Shown here: piece by piece, positions 34,099-45,279 of the stretch | Numbering within the stretch: position 1 is the stretch's first letter | How the letters are laid out: the number at the start of each line of letters is the position of its first letter | From: Verrucomicrobiaceae bacterium | Lineage (GTDB): Bacteria; Verrucomicrobiota; Verrucomicrobiia; Verrucomicrobiales; Verrucomicrobiaceae | Assembly (NCBI GenBank): GCA_947466075.1 | Contig: CANIBP010000007.1 | Coordinates: 73,272-132,862 of the forward strand | Length of the DNA stretch: 59,591 bases | Reading direction: 5' to 3' | Position numbers and translations under genes: made by a program | Notes under the pieces: generated by a model | Seen by the model: the letters and a program-made list of their open reading frames with translations, nothing else | Told to the model about the DNA's origin: nothing | Database searches by the model: none

Positions 34099-35100
34099 TT
34101 AATCCGCCTCCGGCCTTGGATCGCGGGAAAGCAGCGCTCGCATGCCATCTTTGGCGGCCTTGCCTTGATGCAGGATGGCGTAGATCTCGTCGAGCAGCGG
34201 TGTGCGCACGCCACGGGCTTTGGCGGCACGGTGGAGGCTGGCGGTATTCGGGACGCCTTCAGCAACCATGCGCGTGCTGGAAATGATATCATCGAGTGCC
34301 CTGCCTTGGCCGAGCAGGACGCCAACCCGGTGATTGCGGCTGTGCTCGGAGTAGCATGTTGCCATCAAATCACCGACGCCACTCAGTCCGTAGCAGGTTT
34401 CGATCTTGCCACCTTCAGCGACGCCGAGACGCACCATTTCGGCGAGGGCGCGGGTGACGAGCGCGGCGATGGCGTTGTCGCCTAGTTTCAATCCGAGTGC
34501 GATGCCGGCAGCGATGGCGTAGGGGTTCTTCATGGCACCAGCCCATTCAGCGCCAATGATGTCATCGGTGGTGTAGGTGCGGAAAAACGGCAGGGTGAAG
34601 CAGGACTGCACCGCTTTGGCCATATCATCGTCGGCGCAAGCCACGACGGCCGCAGTCGCGAGTTTGTTGGCGACTTCCTCGGCATGATTCGGCCCGGTCA
34701 ACACGGCCAGCGGGATGCCGGGCAATGACTCACTGATTAATTCGCTCATGCGACGACCTGTTTCGAGCTCGATGCCTTTCGCACAGGAGACCAGCACACG
34801 CGCTTTGGAAGCAGCGTTACTTTGAGCAACATGTTCCGCCGTGCTGCGCATCGCTTTGGACGGCACGACAAACACAAGCATATCGGCAGGCTGCAATGCG
34901 GCGAGATCTGAAGTGACCAAGATGTTGTCTGGCAGCACCAGATCCGCCAAATAGCGTTCATTGCGACGTTTCGCATGAATTTGAGCCATCAATTCAGCAT
35001 CTCGGCCCCAGAACTGCACATTGAGACCGCGCAGTGACAAGATGAAAGCTAACGCCGTGCCCCAGCTTCCGGCACCAATGACTGTCGCGGACTGAATCAT
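34099..35100 (-). CDS. gpsA: Glycerol-3-phosphate dehydrogenase [NAD(P)+]
   Basis: GpsA reduces dihydroxyacetone phosphate to sn-glycerol 3-phosphate, the backbone for phospholipids. At 333 residues it has the standard length. The Rossmann motif is VIGAGSWGTALAFIL (about 8-22), followed by FWGRDAELM, VFVVPSKAMRS, SCAKGIELETGRRMSELI, TGPNHAEEVA, and the catalytic-lysine region IIGAEWAGAMKNPYAIAAGIA. GLSGVGDLMATCYSEHSRNHRVG is the substrate site (written here as adjoining parts). The start overlaps the plsY stop by four bases. PlsY consumes its product, so the pair supplies and acylates glycerol 3-phosphate. Confidence 0.97.
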   Translation of the reverse strand: MIQSATVIGAGSWGTALAFILSLRGLNVQFWGRDAELMAQIHAKRRNERYLADLVLPDNILVTSDLAALQPADMLVFVVPSKAMRSTAEHVAQSNAASKARVLVSCAKGIELETGRRMSELISESLPGIPLAVLTGPNHAEEVANKLATAAVVACADDDMAKAVQSCFTLPFFRTYTTDDIIGAEWAGAMKNPYAIAAGIALGLKLGDNAIAALVTRALAEMVRLGVAEGGKIETCYGLSGVGDLMATCYSEHSRNHRVGVLLGQGRALDDIISSTRMVAEGVPNTASLHRAAKARGVRTPLLDEIYAILHQGKAAKDGMRALLSRDPRPEAD

Positions 35101-35747
35101 GATTGCGGCTTCTTTTTGGTGAACGCCTTACTCTCCGTGCCAGCGAGGAGACGCTGGATGTTGGTGCGATGACGAACGAATGCCAGAACCATCACCGTGA
35201 TGCCGAAACCGAGGAGCACATAGTCCCAGCGGCCTTCACACCACATTTGAATGGCCATCGCCGTGGGAACGCCGACCGCCGCCGCCAGCGAACCAAGTGA
35301 AACATAGCGGAAGGCGAAGAGAAAAGTGAGAAAGCCGATCCAACCGCCAATCATCCCGGCCAACGAGATGCCAAGCAGCACGCCACCCGTCGTGGCAATG
35401 CCTTTGCCGCCTTTAAAGCCGAGCCAAAACGTGAACATGTGGCCAATCACCGCCGCAAAACCCGCGAGCACCTTGCCCAAGGAAACTATTTCGATCTCAG
35501 CGCCCGAGTGCGCGATCCAGCCAGCAGCTAGCCATAGCGGAAGCCAGCCTTTGAACATGTCGAGCAGGAACACGGGGATGCCAATCCCCTTCCCCAGCAC
35601 GCGAATCGCATTGGTGGCACCAATGTTGCCGCTGCCGTGTTGACGAATATCGATGCCTTTCAATTTCCCAGCGAGATAACCAAACGGCACGGAGCCGCTA
35701 AGATAACCGCAGGCAATGCTAGCAAAAATGGCGGTGGAGGTTGTCAT
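35097..35747 (-). CDS. plsY: Acyl-phosphate:glycerol-3-phosphate acyltransferase
   Basis: PlsY is an inner-membrane enzyme that transfers the acyl chain from acyl-phosphate (made by PlsX) to glycerol 3-phosphate. The 216-residue protein has several membrane helices and the three conserved loops: SGSVPFGYLAGKLKGIDIR with HGSGNIGATNAIRVLGK (motif 1), WLGFKGGKGIATTGG (motif 2) and the C-terminal RHRTNIQRLLAGTE (motif 3). It overlaps gpsA by 4 bases and lies 8 bases after purU. plsX is in the same minus-strand run about 2.8 kb upstream. plsC, for the second acylation, is not in the window. Confidence 0.97.
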   Translation of the reverse strand: MTTSTAIFASIACGYLSGSVPFGYLAGKLKGIDIRQHGSGNIGATNAIRVLGKGIGIPVFLLDMFKGWLPLWLAAGWIAHSGAEIEIVSLGKVLAGFAAVIGHMFTFWLGFKGGKGIATTGGVLLGISLAGMIGGWIGFLTFLFAFRYVSLGSLAAAVGVPTAMAIQMWCEGRWDYVLLGFGITVMVLAFVRHRTNIQRLLAGTESKAFTKKKPQS

Positions 35748-35755
35748 GGTGGAAT

Positions 35756-36616
35756 TTAATCAAATACCACAGTCTTGTTCTTGAAGACAAGAACTCGGTC
35801 GCGGACATGCCACCACAACGCCTTAGCGAGGACGGTTTTCTCCAGATCGCGACCGAGGCGAACGAGATCGTTCACACTATCCTCGTGACTCACGCGCATC
35901 ACATCTTGATGAATGATAGGGCCTTCATCGAGATCGGCGGTGACGTAGTGGCTGGTGGCACCGATGATCTTCACCCCGCGCTGAAAGGCCTGGTGGTAGG
36001 GCTTGGCGCCGACGAACGCAGGCAGGAAGCTGTGGTGGATATTGAGGATAGCATGTGGGAACTCGGCAATCATCGCGGGACTAATGATCTGCATGTAGCG
36101 GGCCAGCACGACGGTGTCGATGCGATGCTGGCGCAGCAATTCGATCTGCGCTGCTTCCTGCGCGATCTTGTTCTCTTTCGTGATCGGGAAGTGATGAAAG
36201 GGAATGCCGAAGCGTTCTGCCGCAGGCCGCAGCGTTTCGTGATTGGCAACGATCAGCGGGATGTCCACGGGCAGATCGCCGGATTCGTGACGGGCGAGTA
36301 AATCGTAGAGACAGTGATTCTCTTTCGTAACAAACAAGGCGATGCGTTTGCGCTGGCTGGCAAAGCTGAGGCGCATCTGCATTTCATGACGGCGTGCCAT
36401 CGGTTGCAGGCGGGCTTCGATCTCCTCGTTTTCGAGGGTAAACTTCTCCAAACTCCATTCCAGACGCATGAAGAAGGCGTTCTGGTCGGGATCAATGTGC
36501 TGCTGGAGGTCGATGATGTTGCCCTGATGCGAGGAGATGAAACCAGTGACATCATGCACGAGCCCAGGACGGTCCGGGCAGTGAATGAGCAGCGTTGCGA
36601 TGTCGGGTGAGGCCAT
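35756..36616 (-). CDS. purU: Formyltetrahydrofolate deformylase
   Basis: PurU hydrolyses 10-formyltetrahydrofolate to formate and tetrahydrofolate, balancing one-carbon pools. I use the ATG at 36616 (MASPDIATLLIHCPDRPGLV), giving 286 residues, the family's usual length; the frame stays open to 36721. An N-terminal ACT domain (about 5-80) precedes the formyltransferase fold: IALFVTKENHCLYDLLAR, IPLIVANHETLRP, VLARYMQIIS, and the catalytic region ILNIHHSFLPAFVGAKPYHQ with IGATSHYVTADLDEGPIIHQ. It lies between proB (11 bases upstream) and plsY (8 bases downstream) in a tight run that mixes unrelated pathways. Confidence 0.95.
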   Translation of the reverse strand: MASPDIATLLIHCPDRPGLVHDVTGFISSHQGNIIDLQQHIDPDQNAFFMRLEWSLEKFTLENEEIEARLQPMARRHEMQMRLSFASQRKRIALFVTKENHCLYDLLARHESGDLPVDIPLIVANHETLRPAAERFGIPFHHFPITKENKIAQEAAQIELLRQHRIDTVVLARYMQIISPAMIAEFPHAILNIHHSFLPAFVGAKPYHQAFQRGVKIIGATSHYVTADLDEGPIIHQDVMRVSHEDSVNDLVRLGRDLEKTVLAKALWWHVRDRVLVFKNKTVVFD

Positions 36617-36627
36617 AAGATGCTGGA

Positions 36628-37404
36628 TTACGCGCGTGTGGCCGGAAAGCGTGTGCAAACTCCCCTGCCCTCGACCAAACCGGGAATCTGCTCGGCATGA
36701 CGGCCGGAGGCGATGATGCACTCTACACCACCATGCACGGCGTCTTGAACCGCGCGCAGCTTGGAGATCATGCCGCCAGTGCCAAGGGAGGATTTTTCTT
36801 GTTCGGCATGATGAATCACGTCATCAACATTCTCGACGACGGGAATCGGTCCTTCCTCGGGCTTTTTCATGTCACGCAGCAGACCGGGGGCGCTGGTGAG
36901 GAGGATCAAGACATCCGCACCCCAGAAACGGGCCACGCGGGAGGAAAGCTTGTCGTTGTCGCCATAACGCAGTTCTTCGATGGCGACGGAATCGTTTTCA
37001 TTGATGACAGGCACGACTTGGGAGAATTCCATGAGCCGATCCAGCACCGCACGCATGCGTGGCGCACGTTCGGCATTTTCGAAATCTTCATGTGTGACGA
37101 GAAGCTGAGCTACATGCAGGCCGTGATCGCGCAGCAGCGTCTCATAGGCATGCATGAGATGCGTCTGCCCCACGGCGGCGAGTGCCTGAAGAGTGGTCAC
37201 GTCGGATGGACGCTGTTTGAAATCGAGCGGCTTCAAACCAGAGGCCACGGCACCACTGCTGACGACGACAACAGCATGTCCGGCCCGTTTGAGCAGGGCG
37301 ACTGCCTCGACGAGCTTACGCAACTGCACAGGATCCGGCTCAGGCGCGTCTTTGCGCGTGAGAATGCCGGAACCAAATTTAAGTACGATGCGCTTGGGAG
37401 CCAT
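36628..37404 (-). CDS. proB: Glutamate 5-kinase without PUA domain
   Basis: ProB phosphorylates glutamate to glutamyl 5-phosphate, the first step of proline synthesis. The protein is an amino-acid-kinase fold of 258 residues: RIVLKFGSGILTRKD (about 5-19), VVVVSSGAVASGLKPL, AVGQTHLMHAYETLL, VPVINENDSVAIEELRYGDN, LLTSAPGLL and SLGTGGMISKLRAVQ. Many ProB proteins are near 370 residues with a C-terminal RNA-binding PUA domain; here the protein ends after the kinase domain (GRGVCTRFPAT). Similar short forms are known elsewhere. It is 104 bases after fabH, with a strong hairpin between, and 11 bases before purU. proA is not in the window. Confidence 0.95.
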   Translation of the reverse strand: MAPKRIVLKFGSGILTRKDAPEPDPVQLRKLVEAVALLKRAGHAVVVVSSGAVASGLKPLDFKQRPSDVTTLQALAAVGQTHLMHAYETLLRDHGLHVAQLLVTHEDFENAERAPRMRAVLDRLMEFSQVVPVINENDSVAIEELRYGDNDKLSSRVARFWGADVLILLTSAPGLLRDMKKPEEGPIPVVENVDDVIHHAEQEKSSLGTGGMISKLRAVQDAVHGGVECIIASGRHAEQIPGLVEGRGVCTRFPATRA

Positions 37405-37441
37405 GAGTCAGTGAGAACGAAGGGCGGCGAATATGGCGGGA

Positions 37442-37462
37442 TGCGCTTTGATGCAAAGCGCA
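37442..37462 (-). terminator. Strong hairpin between fabH and proB
   Basis: Perfect nine-base arms tgcgctttg (37442-37450) and caaagcgca (37454-37462) enclose a 3-base loop. It lies 47 bases past the fabH stop and 38 bases before the proB start, both on the minus strand. No T-run follows on either strand, so it could be a factor-assisted terminator, an mRNA-processing or stabilising structure, or a structure in the proB leader. Confidence 0.4.
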
Positions 37463-37508
37463 AAAGCAGGACAAGGCTGAGCGACATTGGAATGCCGCGC
37501 TCCCTTGA

Positions 37509-38528
37509 CTACCAACGGACGACGGAACTAGCCCAAGTGAAGCCGCCACCGAAGGCGACGAGCAGGATCACATCGCCACGCTTGAGACGACCCGCTTTGT
37601 TGGCTTCGTCGAGCGCAACAGGGATGGTGGCTGCGCTGGTGTTGCCGTATTTGTCGAGATTCATGAACACTCGCTCGATCGGCAAACCCAGCCGGTCGGC
37701 AATGGCAGAGATGATGCGGGCATTGGCCTGATGCGGAATCACAAGAGAAACATCGGCGGCAGTCAACCCGGCCATCTGTAACGCCTGCTGAGATGCTTCA
37801 AGCATGCGGGTAACGGCGTGCTTGAAGGTCTCACGACCTTCCATGTGGATCGTATTCGGGCGTGATTCGACGTTCTCCGGGGTGATCGGGCAGGCGGAGC
37901 CCCCGCCGGGCACTTTGAGCAGATCGGCCAAGTTGCCATCCGTGCCCATGACGGTAGAAAGCACACGGCCAGGTGCATTTTCTCCACCTGCATCATCACG
38001 ACGGATCACCACGGCACCAGCACCATCGCCAAAGAGCACGCACGTGTTGCGGTCTTTCCAATTGATGAGCGTGCTGAGTTTTTCGGCGCCGATGACCAGC
38101 GCGGTGGTGCGGTTGCCGGTATTGATGAAATGGCGTGCCACCTGCAATGCATAGAGAAAGCCGGAGCAAGCGGCAGAGATATCAAAGCATATGGCATTCA
38201 CGGCACCAATCTTCTTCTGCACGAAGCAGGCGGTGGACGGAAAAAACATGTCTGGTGTCACCGTGGCGATGATGATGAGCTGAATTTCCTCAGGCGCGAC
38301 ACCGGCGGAAGCCATGGCACGACGAGCGGCTTCGGCAGCGAGATCGCTGGTGGCTTGATCATCTGCGGCGATGCGGCGCTCTTTGATGCCGGTGCGCGTG
38401 GTGATCCATTCGTCATTCGTATCGACGATTTTCGAGAGGTCGTCGTTGGTCAGCACTTTTTCCGGCATGTAGCTGCCGGTGCCGATAATACTGGAGGCGC
38501 AAAAGGGCTGGTTACTGAGAGCGGGCAT
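37509..38528 (-). CDS. fabH: 3-oxoacyl-ACP synthase III
   Basis: FabH condenses acetyl-CoA or another starter acyl-CoA with malonyl-ACP to begin fatty-acid chains. The 339-residue protein has the complete thiolase-fold triad: Cys in FDISAACSGFLYALQ (near 125), His in SLVIPHQANARI and Asn in DKYGNTSAATIPVAL. The N-terminal part shows SYMPEKVLTNDDL and DEWITTRTGIKERR. The tail FGGGFTWASSVVRW is typical. The start overlaps the plsX gene by 17 bases, the classic plsX-fabH arrangement. Starter preference (straight or branched) cannot be read here. Confidence 0.97.
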   Translation of the reverse strand: MPALSNQPFCASSIIGTGSYMPEKVLTNDDLSKIVDTNDEWITTRTGIKERRIAADDQATSDLAAEAARRAMASAGVAPEEIQLIIIATVTPDMFFPSTACFVQKKIGAVNAICFDISAACSGFLYALQVARHFINTGNRTTALVIGAEKLSTLINWKDRNTCVLFGDGAGAVVIRRDDAGGENAPGRVLSTVMGTDGNLADLLKVPGGGSACPITPENVESRPNTIHMEGRETFKHAVTRMLEASQQALQMAGLTAADVSLVIPHQANARIISAIADRLGLPIERVFMNLDKYGNTSAATIPVALDEANKAGRLKRGDVILLVAFGGGFTWASSVVRW

Positions 38529-39537
38529 GGAGAGCGATTGAATGGGCTGTGGCGGCAGCTTCGATGTGCGGATTAATCTGGTGCTGGATGCTTTCGCAAG
38601 CCTGCCGGATAGCGTTCTTCATGGCAAGCGGAGATGCACTGCCATGCGAGATGATGGTGATGCCGTTGAGACCCAGCAGAGGCATGCCGCCGACCTCGTC
38701 GGGATTGGTGCGGGTGTGAACACGTTTGAAGGCTGGCTTCGCGAGCAGGCCGCCGATCTTGGTCCAGAAGCCGCTTTTGATCTCGCTCTTCACCATGCTG
38801 AAGATGGTGTGGGCCAGCGCTTCAGCGTTTTTCAAGATGACGTTACCAGTGAAGCCGTCGCAAACGACGACATCTGGCGGTGTTTCCCAGACGTCATGGC
38901 CCTCGACTTTGCCGATGAAATTCAGCCCTGCGGTGTGACGCAGCAGTTTGCCCGTTTCCTTGCAAAGCGCATTGCCCTTCTCTTCCTCGGTTCCATTCGA
39001 CATCAGCCCAACGGTTGGATTGTCACGGCCCAGCACATGACGCGCAAAAGCGCTGCCCATGATGGCGTTTTGCACAAGGTGCGCCGGTTCGCTATCAGGA
39101 TTGGCTCCGGCGTCGATGAGGACCCAGTGTTTCGTCAACGACGGCATGATTGACGCAATGGCTGGACGCTCAATGTGCGTCAGAGTGCGCAGTTTGATCA
39201 AAGAAGCCGTCACCGCCGCCCCAGTGTGTCCGGCACTGACGACGGCATCCGCCTTGCCATTCTTCACCATATCCACCGCGACACTGATCGAGCTGTCCTT
39301 CTTCTTGCGCACGGCATCTAGGCCACTGTCGGACATGTCCACGACTTGGCTGGCCGGAACGATTTCCAATTTCGGGCTGGAGACGCCTTGGAGCTTTAAT
39401 TCCTGCTCAATGACGTCAGGCTTACCCACGAGAAACAGCTTGGTGATCGCGGGCAGCGATTCGAGGGCGAGTTTGACGCCGGCGATGGGATTTTGAGGGG
39501 CAAAGTCGCCGCCCATGACATCCAGTGCGATCTTCAT
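38512..39537 (-). CDS. plsX: Phosphate acyltransferase
   Basis: PlsX converts acyl-ACP to acyl-phosphate, the substrate of PlsY, at the cytoplasmic membrane surface. The protein is 341 residues and starts MKIALDVMGGDFAPQNPIAG. Other landmarks are DSGLDAVRKKKDSSISVAVD, AVVSAGHTGAAVTASL, VLIDAGANPDSEP, VGLMSNGTEEEKGN, VVVCDGFTGNVILKNAE and GGMPLLGLNGITIISHGSA. It is the first gene of the plsX-fabH pair. Unlike many bacteria there is no rpmF (ribosomal protein L32) immediately upstream; the 163 bases before the next gene hold only a terminator. Confidence 0.97.
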   Translation of the reverse strand: MKIALDVMGGDFAPQNPIAGVKLALESLPAITKLFLVGKPDVIEQELKLQGVSSPKLEIVPASQVVDMSDSGLDAVRKKKDSSISVAVDMVKNGKADAVVSAGHTGAAVTASLIKLRTLTHIERPAIASIMPSLTKHWVLIDAGANPDSEPAHLVQNAIMGSAFARHVLGRDNPTVGLMSNGTEEEKGNALCKETGKLLRHTAGLNFIGKVEGHDVWETPPDVVVCDGFTGNVILKNAEALAHTIFSMVKSEIKSGFWTKIGGLLAKPAFKRVHTRTNPDEVGGMPLLGLNGITIISHGSASPLAMKNAIRQACESIQHQINPHIEAAATAHSIALHARSQ

Positions 39538-39631
39538 TCCTTCTCGTGCGTGTGGTTCTTCAAAAGTGGTTGGCTGAGAGTCCTAAAGCGTGAGATTGGC
39601 GGGAATGCAAACGGGAGTTTTCCACCCGCCG

Positions 39632-39673
39632 CTGGCAAAAAGAAGCCGGAGATGCGAATGACGCACCCCCGGC
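39632..39673 (-). terminator. Rho-independent terminator after the adenylate-forming gene
   Basis: On the minus strand, arms gccgg (39645-39649) with ccggc (39669-39673) and tgcg (39653-39656) with cgca (39662-39665) form an interrupted stem. The minus-strand sequence that follows is T-rich (ttctttttgcc). It lies 28 bases past the stop of the gene at 39701 and upstream of plsX, so it separates the two transcripts. Confidence 0.6.
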
Positions 39674-39700
39674 AACAAAACGGCCCAAATTGAGGCCTAA

Positions 39701-40762
39701 TTAATAAACGCCTTCGACGATGGTCTTCTCCATCGCACCAAACGGACGCACGTCAGCGACACCATCCCAGGCATACGGTGCCCGTGGCTTGCGGCGCATG
39801 GCTTCGTCACGCTCCAGGAAGCGCGGCATGAAGAATTCTTTTGTCAGCGTGGTGAGTTCCACACGGCCCCAAGCATCGTATTCGACGGTTTTGTCGGTCT
39901 GCTTCGGATCGACCACACGCAACACGGCACGGGGTTGCGGAGCGTAGTAGGAAATGGAGAAATTATCCTCTGGAGTGAGCGGCACGCTCGCAGCGAGACC
40001 CATCAAGGTGTTGCCATAGGTGGGGTAGAAGCCGATGCGGTTCTCCAGCACTTCCTCGACGATGAAACGCACATACTGCGGCGTCATCGTGGTGCCACCG
40101 ACGAAGCAACCGCAGATGCCAGTGCTATAAAGATCCACCTTCTCAGCGAGAGCTTCGAGCAGCTTCGGCGTGGTGAAGATCGCGGAAACCTTACGATTCT
40201 TCAAGATGAGCACCGCCTGGTCAATGACGTGGTCCATGTACTGACGTGCGACATCAAACTGCTTGTTCGAGATCGCTTTCTTAACGAAGCGCGGATCGAG
40301 ATCGACGAAGTAGCAGGAACTGCCGCGATAATTTGCCAGATGCTCCACTGCAAGGCGCAGACGGCGCGGACCGGTCGGGCCGACCATGATCCAAGCTTCA
40401 CCCGGCGGGAAGTGCTTGTCGTCAAGCTTATGGCTGAACTCCTCGTAATCGACGCGGAAGTCATTCCAGCCGATGCGCTGCTTCGGCATGCCAGTAGTGC
40501 CGCCAGTTTCAAAAATGTTGAACGGCTTACCTTTATAGGCGGCTGGCACCCAGACTTCGGGCTGGAGGTCACGCAACCACTCATCCTCGAAGTGTGGAAA
40601 CTTCGCGATGATGTCCTCGTAGCAGTTCACCACGCCACGTGGGTCGAAGTTTTTCTTTGCCCAATCTAGCCAAAAGGGGCAGCCGGTTTCTGGCGAGAAA
40701 TGCCAGTTGATGATTTCGCGAACTTGGTTGTCGAGCTGGGTTTTGGCTTCGGCGGGTGTCAT
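39701..40762 (-). CDS. Adenylate-forming enzyme, phenylacetate-CoA-ligase-like
   Basis: The protein is 353 residues, shorter than typical phenylacetate-CoA ligases (about 430). It contains the adenylate-forming P-loop FETGGTTGMPKQR (about 83-95), an N-terminal region FSPETGCPFWLDWAKKNFDP, AIFTTPKLLEAL, FVGGTTMTPQYVRFIVEEV, FYPTYGNTLMGLA (the Y-G-T/S-T motif) and the acyl-adenylate part YDAWGRVELTTLTKEFFMPRF, after which the chain ends without a clear C-terminal mobile domain. Similar proteins are often annotated as phenazine-antibiotic-biosynthesis-like. It should activate a carboxylic acid by ATP; substrate unknown, possibly an aromatic acid. It stands alone, ended by its own terminator. Confidence 0.75.
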   Translation of the reverse strand: MTPAEAKTQLDNQVREIINWHFSPETGCPFWLDWAKKNFDPRGVVNCYEDIIAKFPHFEDEWLRDLQPEVWVPAAYKGKPFNIFETGGTTGMPKQRIGWNDFRVDYEEFSHKLDDKHFPPGEAWIMVGPTGPRRLRLAVEHLANYRGSSCYFVDLDPRFVKKAISNKQFDVARQYMDHVIDQAVLILKNRKVSAIFTTPKLLEALAEKVDLYSTGICGCFVGGTTMTPQYVRFIVEEVLENRIGFYPTYGNTLMGLAASVPLTPEDNFSISYYAPQPRAVLRVVDPKQTDKTVEYDAWGRVELTTLTKEFFMPRFLERDEAMRRKPRAPYAWDGVADVRPFGAMEKTIVEGVY

Positions 40763-40874
40763 GGTGGGTCGGGGTTTGAGAGCGGGGACTGTGAAACGGG
40801 ACGCAGGAAACGAAAGTGAAAATCCCGGCCTTTCTACGCACCGAAGAATGACTCGGAGACTTTTGACTGCTCTC

Positions 40875-40905
40875 TTGCAACAATTTCAGGATTGGGTGTT
40901 AAATA
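40875..40905 (+). promoter_or_regulatory. Possible sigma-70-type promoter of the small lipoprotein gene
   Basis: A -35-like ttgcaa (40875-40880) and a -10-like ttaaat (40899-40904) are separated by 18 bases and lie just before the ATG at 40913, in a locally AT-rich patch unlike the surrounding GC-rich DNA. Transcription would begin about at the start codon, so the mRNA leader would be very short or the call is wrong. An alternative -35, ttgact, lies at 40863. Confidence 0.2.
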
Positions 40906-40912
40906 TAGCATC

Positions 40913-41107
40913 ATGAAAATGCAGCGTATCCTCCTTGCCGCCCTATTTCTCAGCAGCCTCACCTCCTGCTACGTCACTCCGCGTCCTGCGCGCAGCCCGT
41001 ACAGCCCTGGCGGCCGTTATATAACGCCCCTGGAGCGCAATAATCACAGCCCGCTAAGTCCCGGTGGTCGTTACGTCACTCCGCGTGAGAGACACTCCCG
41101 CTGGTAA
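40913..41107 (+). CDS. Small lipoprotein with repeated SPGGRY(I/V)TPxER units
   Basis: From the ATG at 40913 (or the next, 40919) the product is 64 residues. It has a lipoprotein signal peptide with lipobox LTSC (Cys about residue 20). The mature part of about 45 residues is three copies of a unit: YVTPRPARSPYSPGGR, YITPLERNNHSPLSPGGR, YVTPRERHSRW. It is strongly basic and Pro/Gly-rich. I know no family. A tethered, positively charged peptide could bind peptidoglycan, lipopolysaccharide or another polyanion; this is speculation. The gene is divergent from the adenylate-forming gene and 51 bases before the methyltransferase. Confidence 0.65.
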   Translation: MKMQRILLAALFLSSLTSCYVTPRPARSPYSPGGRYITPLERNNHSPLSPGGRYVTPRERHSRW

Positions 41108-41158
41108 ACCAATTGTCAGCCAAGTCACGTAGCGCAGCTATTAGCATGCAAGCCGACC

Positions 41159-41887
41159 ATGTGCTCTGATAACGTCTTCATGCCAATAAGCCCAATTGCT
41201 GACGACCAGACCGCCCTTTTTCGCAAGTCTTGGACACTCTACGACGCCATCTCCGAGAAGAACTACATGTTCCATCGCGAGATCTACGCGCAGGTCGCTG
41301 ATTTGTTGTATCAGCGATATCAAACGGGGTCTTATCACCTGCTCGACCTCGGTTGTGGCAATGCGCGTTTTCTCGCACCTTGCCTTCAGGCTGCGCCACC
41401 GGCCAGCTACGATGGCGTCGATCTTTCTGCGTCCGCGCTCGAAGAAGCACGCACGTATTTGAACGGCATCTCAAACACCGCGCTGCATCACCAAGACATG
41501 CTACAGGCCGTTGAGGACACCGATTCAGCCTTCGACATCATCTTCACCGGTTTTGCCGTGCATCATCTCAACGCCGCAGCCAAGCAGCAACTCTTCCACG
41601 CCTGTGCCCAGCGCCTTGCTCCCGGTGGTGAGTTCATCATGGTCGATGTCGTGCGCGAGGAAGGCCAGTCCCGTGAGCAATACCTCGACGGCTACCTCAA
41701 CTTCATGCACACACAATGGACTGAAGTGCTGCCCGAACATCTCGACGAAGCCTGTGCCCACGTCGCCGCCTACGACTTCCCCGAGACACTGTCTGATCTC
41801 ACGCACATGGCCAAACAAGCTGCGCTCACCAAAACCCAGTTCATCAGCCGTCACGCGCAGCATCATATTCTGCGCTTCACCGTCTGA
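41159..41887 (+). CDS. Class I SAM-dependent methyltransferase
   Basis: The 242-residue product is a methyltransferase_12/25-type enzyme. Motif I is YHLLDLGCGNARFLAPCL (about 60-77), followed by YDGVDLSASALEEARTYL and the post-II acidic loop. FDIIFTGFAVHHLNAAAKQQ is motif IV and RLAPGGEFIMVDVVREEG is motif VI. The C-terminal part, about residues 180-230, is helical and probably recognises the substrate (TLSDLTHMAKQAALTKTQF). The substrate cannot be identified. It precedes PSD1 protein 3 on the same strand by 41 bases but the connection is unclear. Confidence 0.85.
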   Translation: MCSDNVFMPISPIADDQTALFRKSWTLYDAISEKNYMFHREIYAQVADLLYQRYQTGSYHLLDLGCGNARFLAPCLQAAPPASYDGVDLSASALEEARTYLNGISNTALHHQDMLQAVEDTDSAFDIIFTGFAVHHLNAAAKQQLFHACAQRLAPGGEFIMVDVVREEGQSREQYLDGYLNFMHTQWTEVLPEHLDEACAHVAAYDFPETLSDLTHMAKQAALTKTQFISRHAQHHILRFTV

Positions 41888-41928
41888 AAGAGCCGCAAAG
41901 CCGCGCCCGTTTGCGTTCGCACCCTCTG

Positions 41929-44793
<2,865 letters not shown>

Positions 44794-44808
44794 AAGCGCG
44801 AAGGACGC

Positions 44809-45246
44809 TTAACTCGCCTCTTCAGTTACTGGCGATTCTGCGATTTTGACTTTGCGTTTGCGCGGCGCGGCCTTGGTCGCGGCCTTCTTTATTGCTGCGG
44901 GAGTTTCGACCACTAATACAGGATCGCCAGGAAGGATGTAGATGCTGCAGTTGCCGCAGATTTGCACCGCCTTGTCTGTCTGAAGCATGTCCGCAAGCTG
45001 TCCGCTTGGCAGTGAAATGTAACATCCGCCGCAGACTTTGTTGCGCATCTTCGCTGCTCCACGCTTGCCTTTGGATACGCGTAGATCGTAATGCTGAAGG
45101 ATCGTAGCTGGCAGACGTCCACGAACACGATCTGATTCAACAGTAAGCTTTTTAAACTCGGATGTTCCTGATCCCGTGCGGCGTTTGCTGGCATCCAGCT
45201 CCGTGAGTTTGCCGAGGTCTTCGATTTGGGTGGCTTGGGATGTCAT
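44809..45246 (-). CDS. Short C4-type zinc-ribbon protein
   Basis: The 145-residue product carries a C4 zinc ribbon of the kind found in bacterial zf-RING_7 proteins: CGGCYISLP (first cysteine pair, about residue 72) and ICGNCSIYI (second pair, about 96-99), 21 residues apart. Proteins with this ribbon usually have a long N-terminal coiled coil of about 150-190 residues; here only about 65 residues precede it (VESDRVRGRLPATILQHYDL), and a basic Ala/Lys/Arg-rich tail follows. It may bind nucleic acid or serve as an adaptor; function is unknown. It converges with PSD1 protein 3 and lies 33 bases downstream of the next methyltransferase gene. Confidence 0.75.
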   Translation of the reverse strand: MTSQATQIEDLGKLTELDASKRRTGSGTSEFKKLTVESDRVRGRLPATILQHYDLRVSKGKRGAAKMRNKVCGGCYISLPSGQLADMLQTDKAVQICGNCSIYILPGDPVLVVETPAAIKKAATKAAPRKRKVKIAESPVTEEAS

Positions 45247-45279
45247 GCTTATGGGTTGGTTGGGGTTGAGAAAGGGACT

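Noticed and set aside
36697..37731. 344-residue plus-strand frame over proB and fabH
   Set aside because: Opposite-strand shadow of two well-identified genes.
38405..38425. Two heptamer-like units ttcgtca ttcgtat
   Set aside because: They encode the conserved FabH segment TNDEWI, so the match to the heptamer repeat is explained by coding sequence.
44794..44815. Possible terminator between PSD1 protein 3 and the zinc-ribbon gene (aagcg/cgctt)
   Set aside because: Only a 5-base stem with no T-run; too weak to call.
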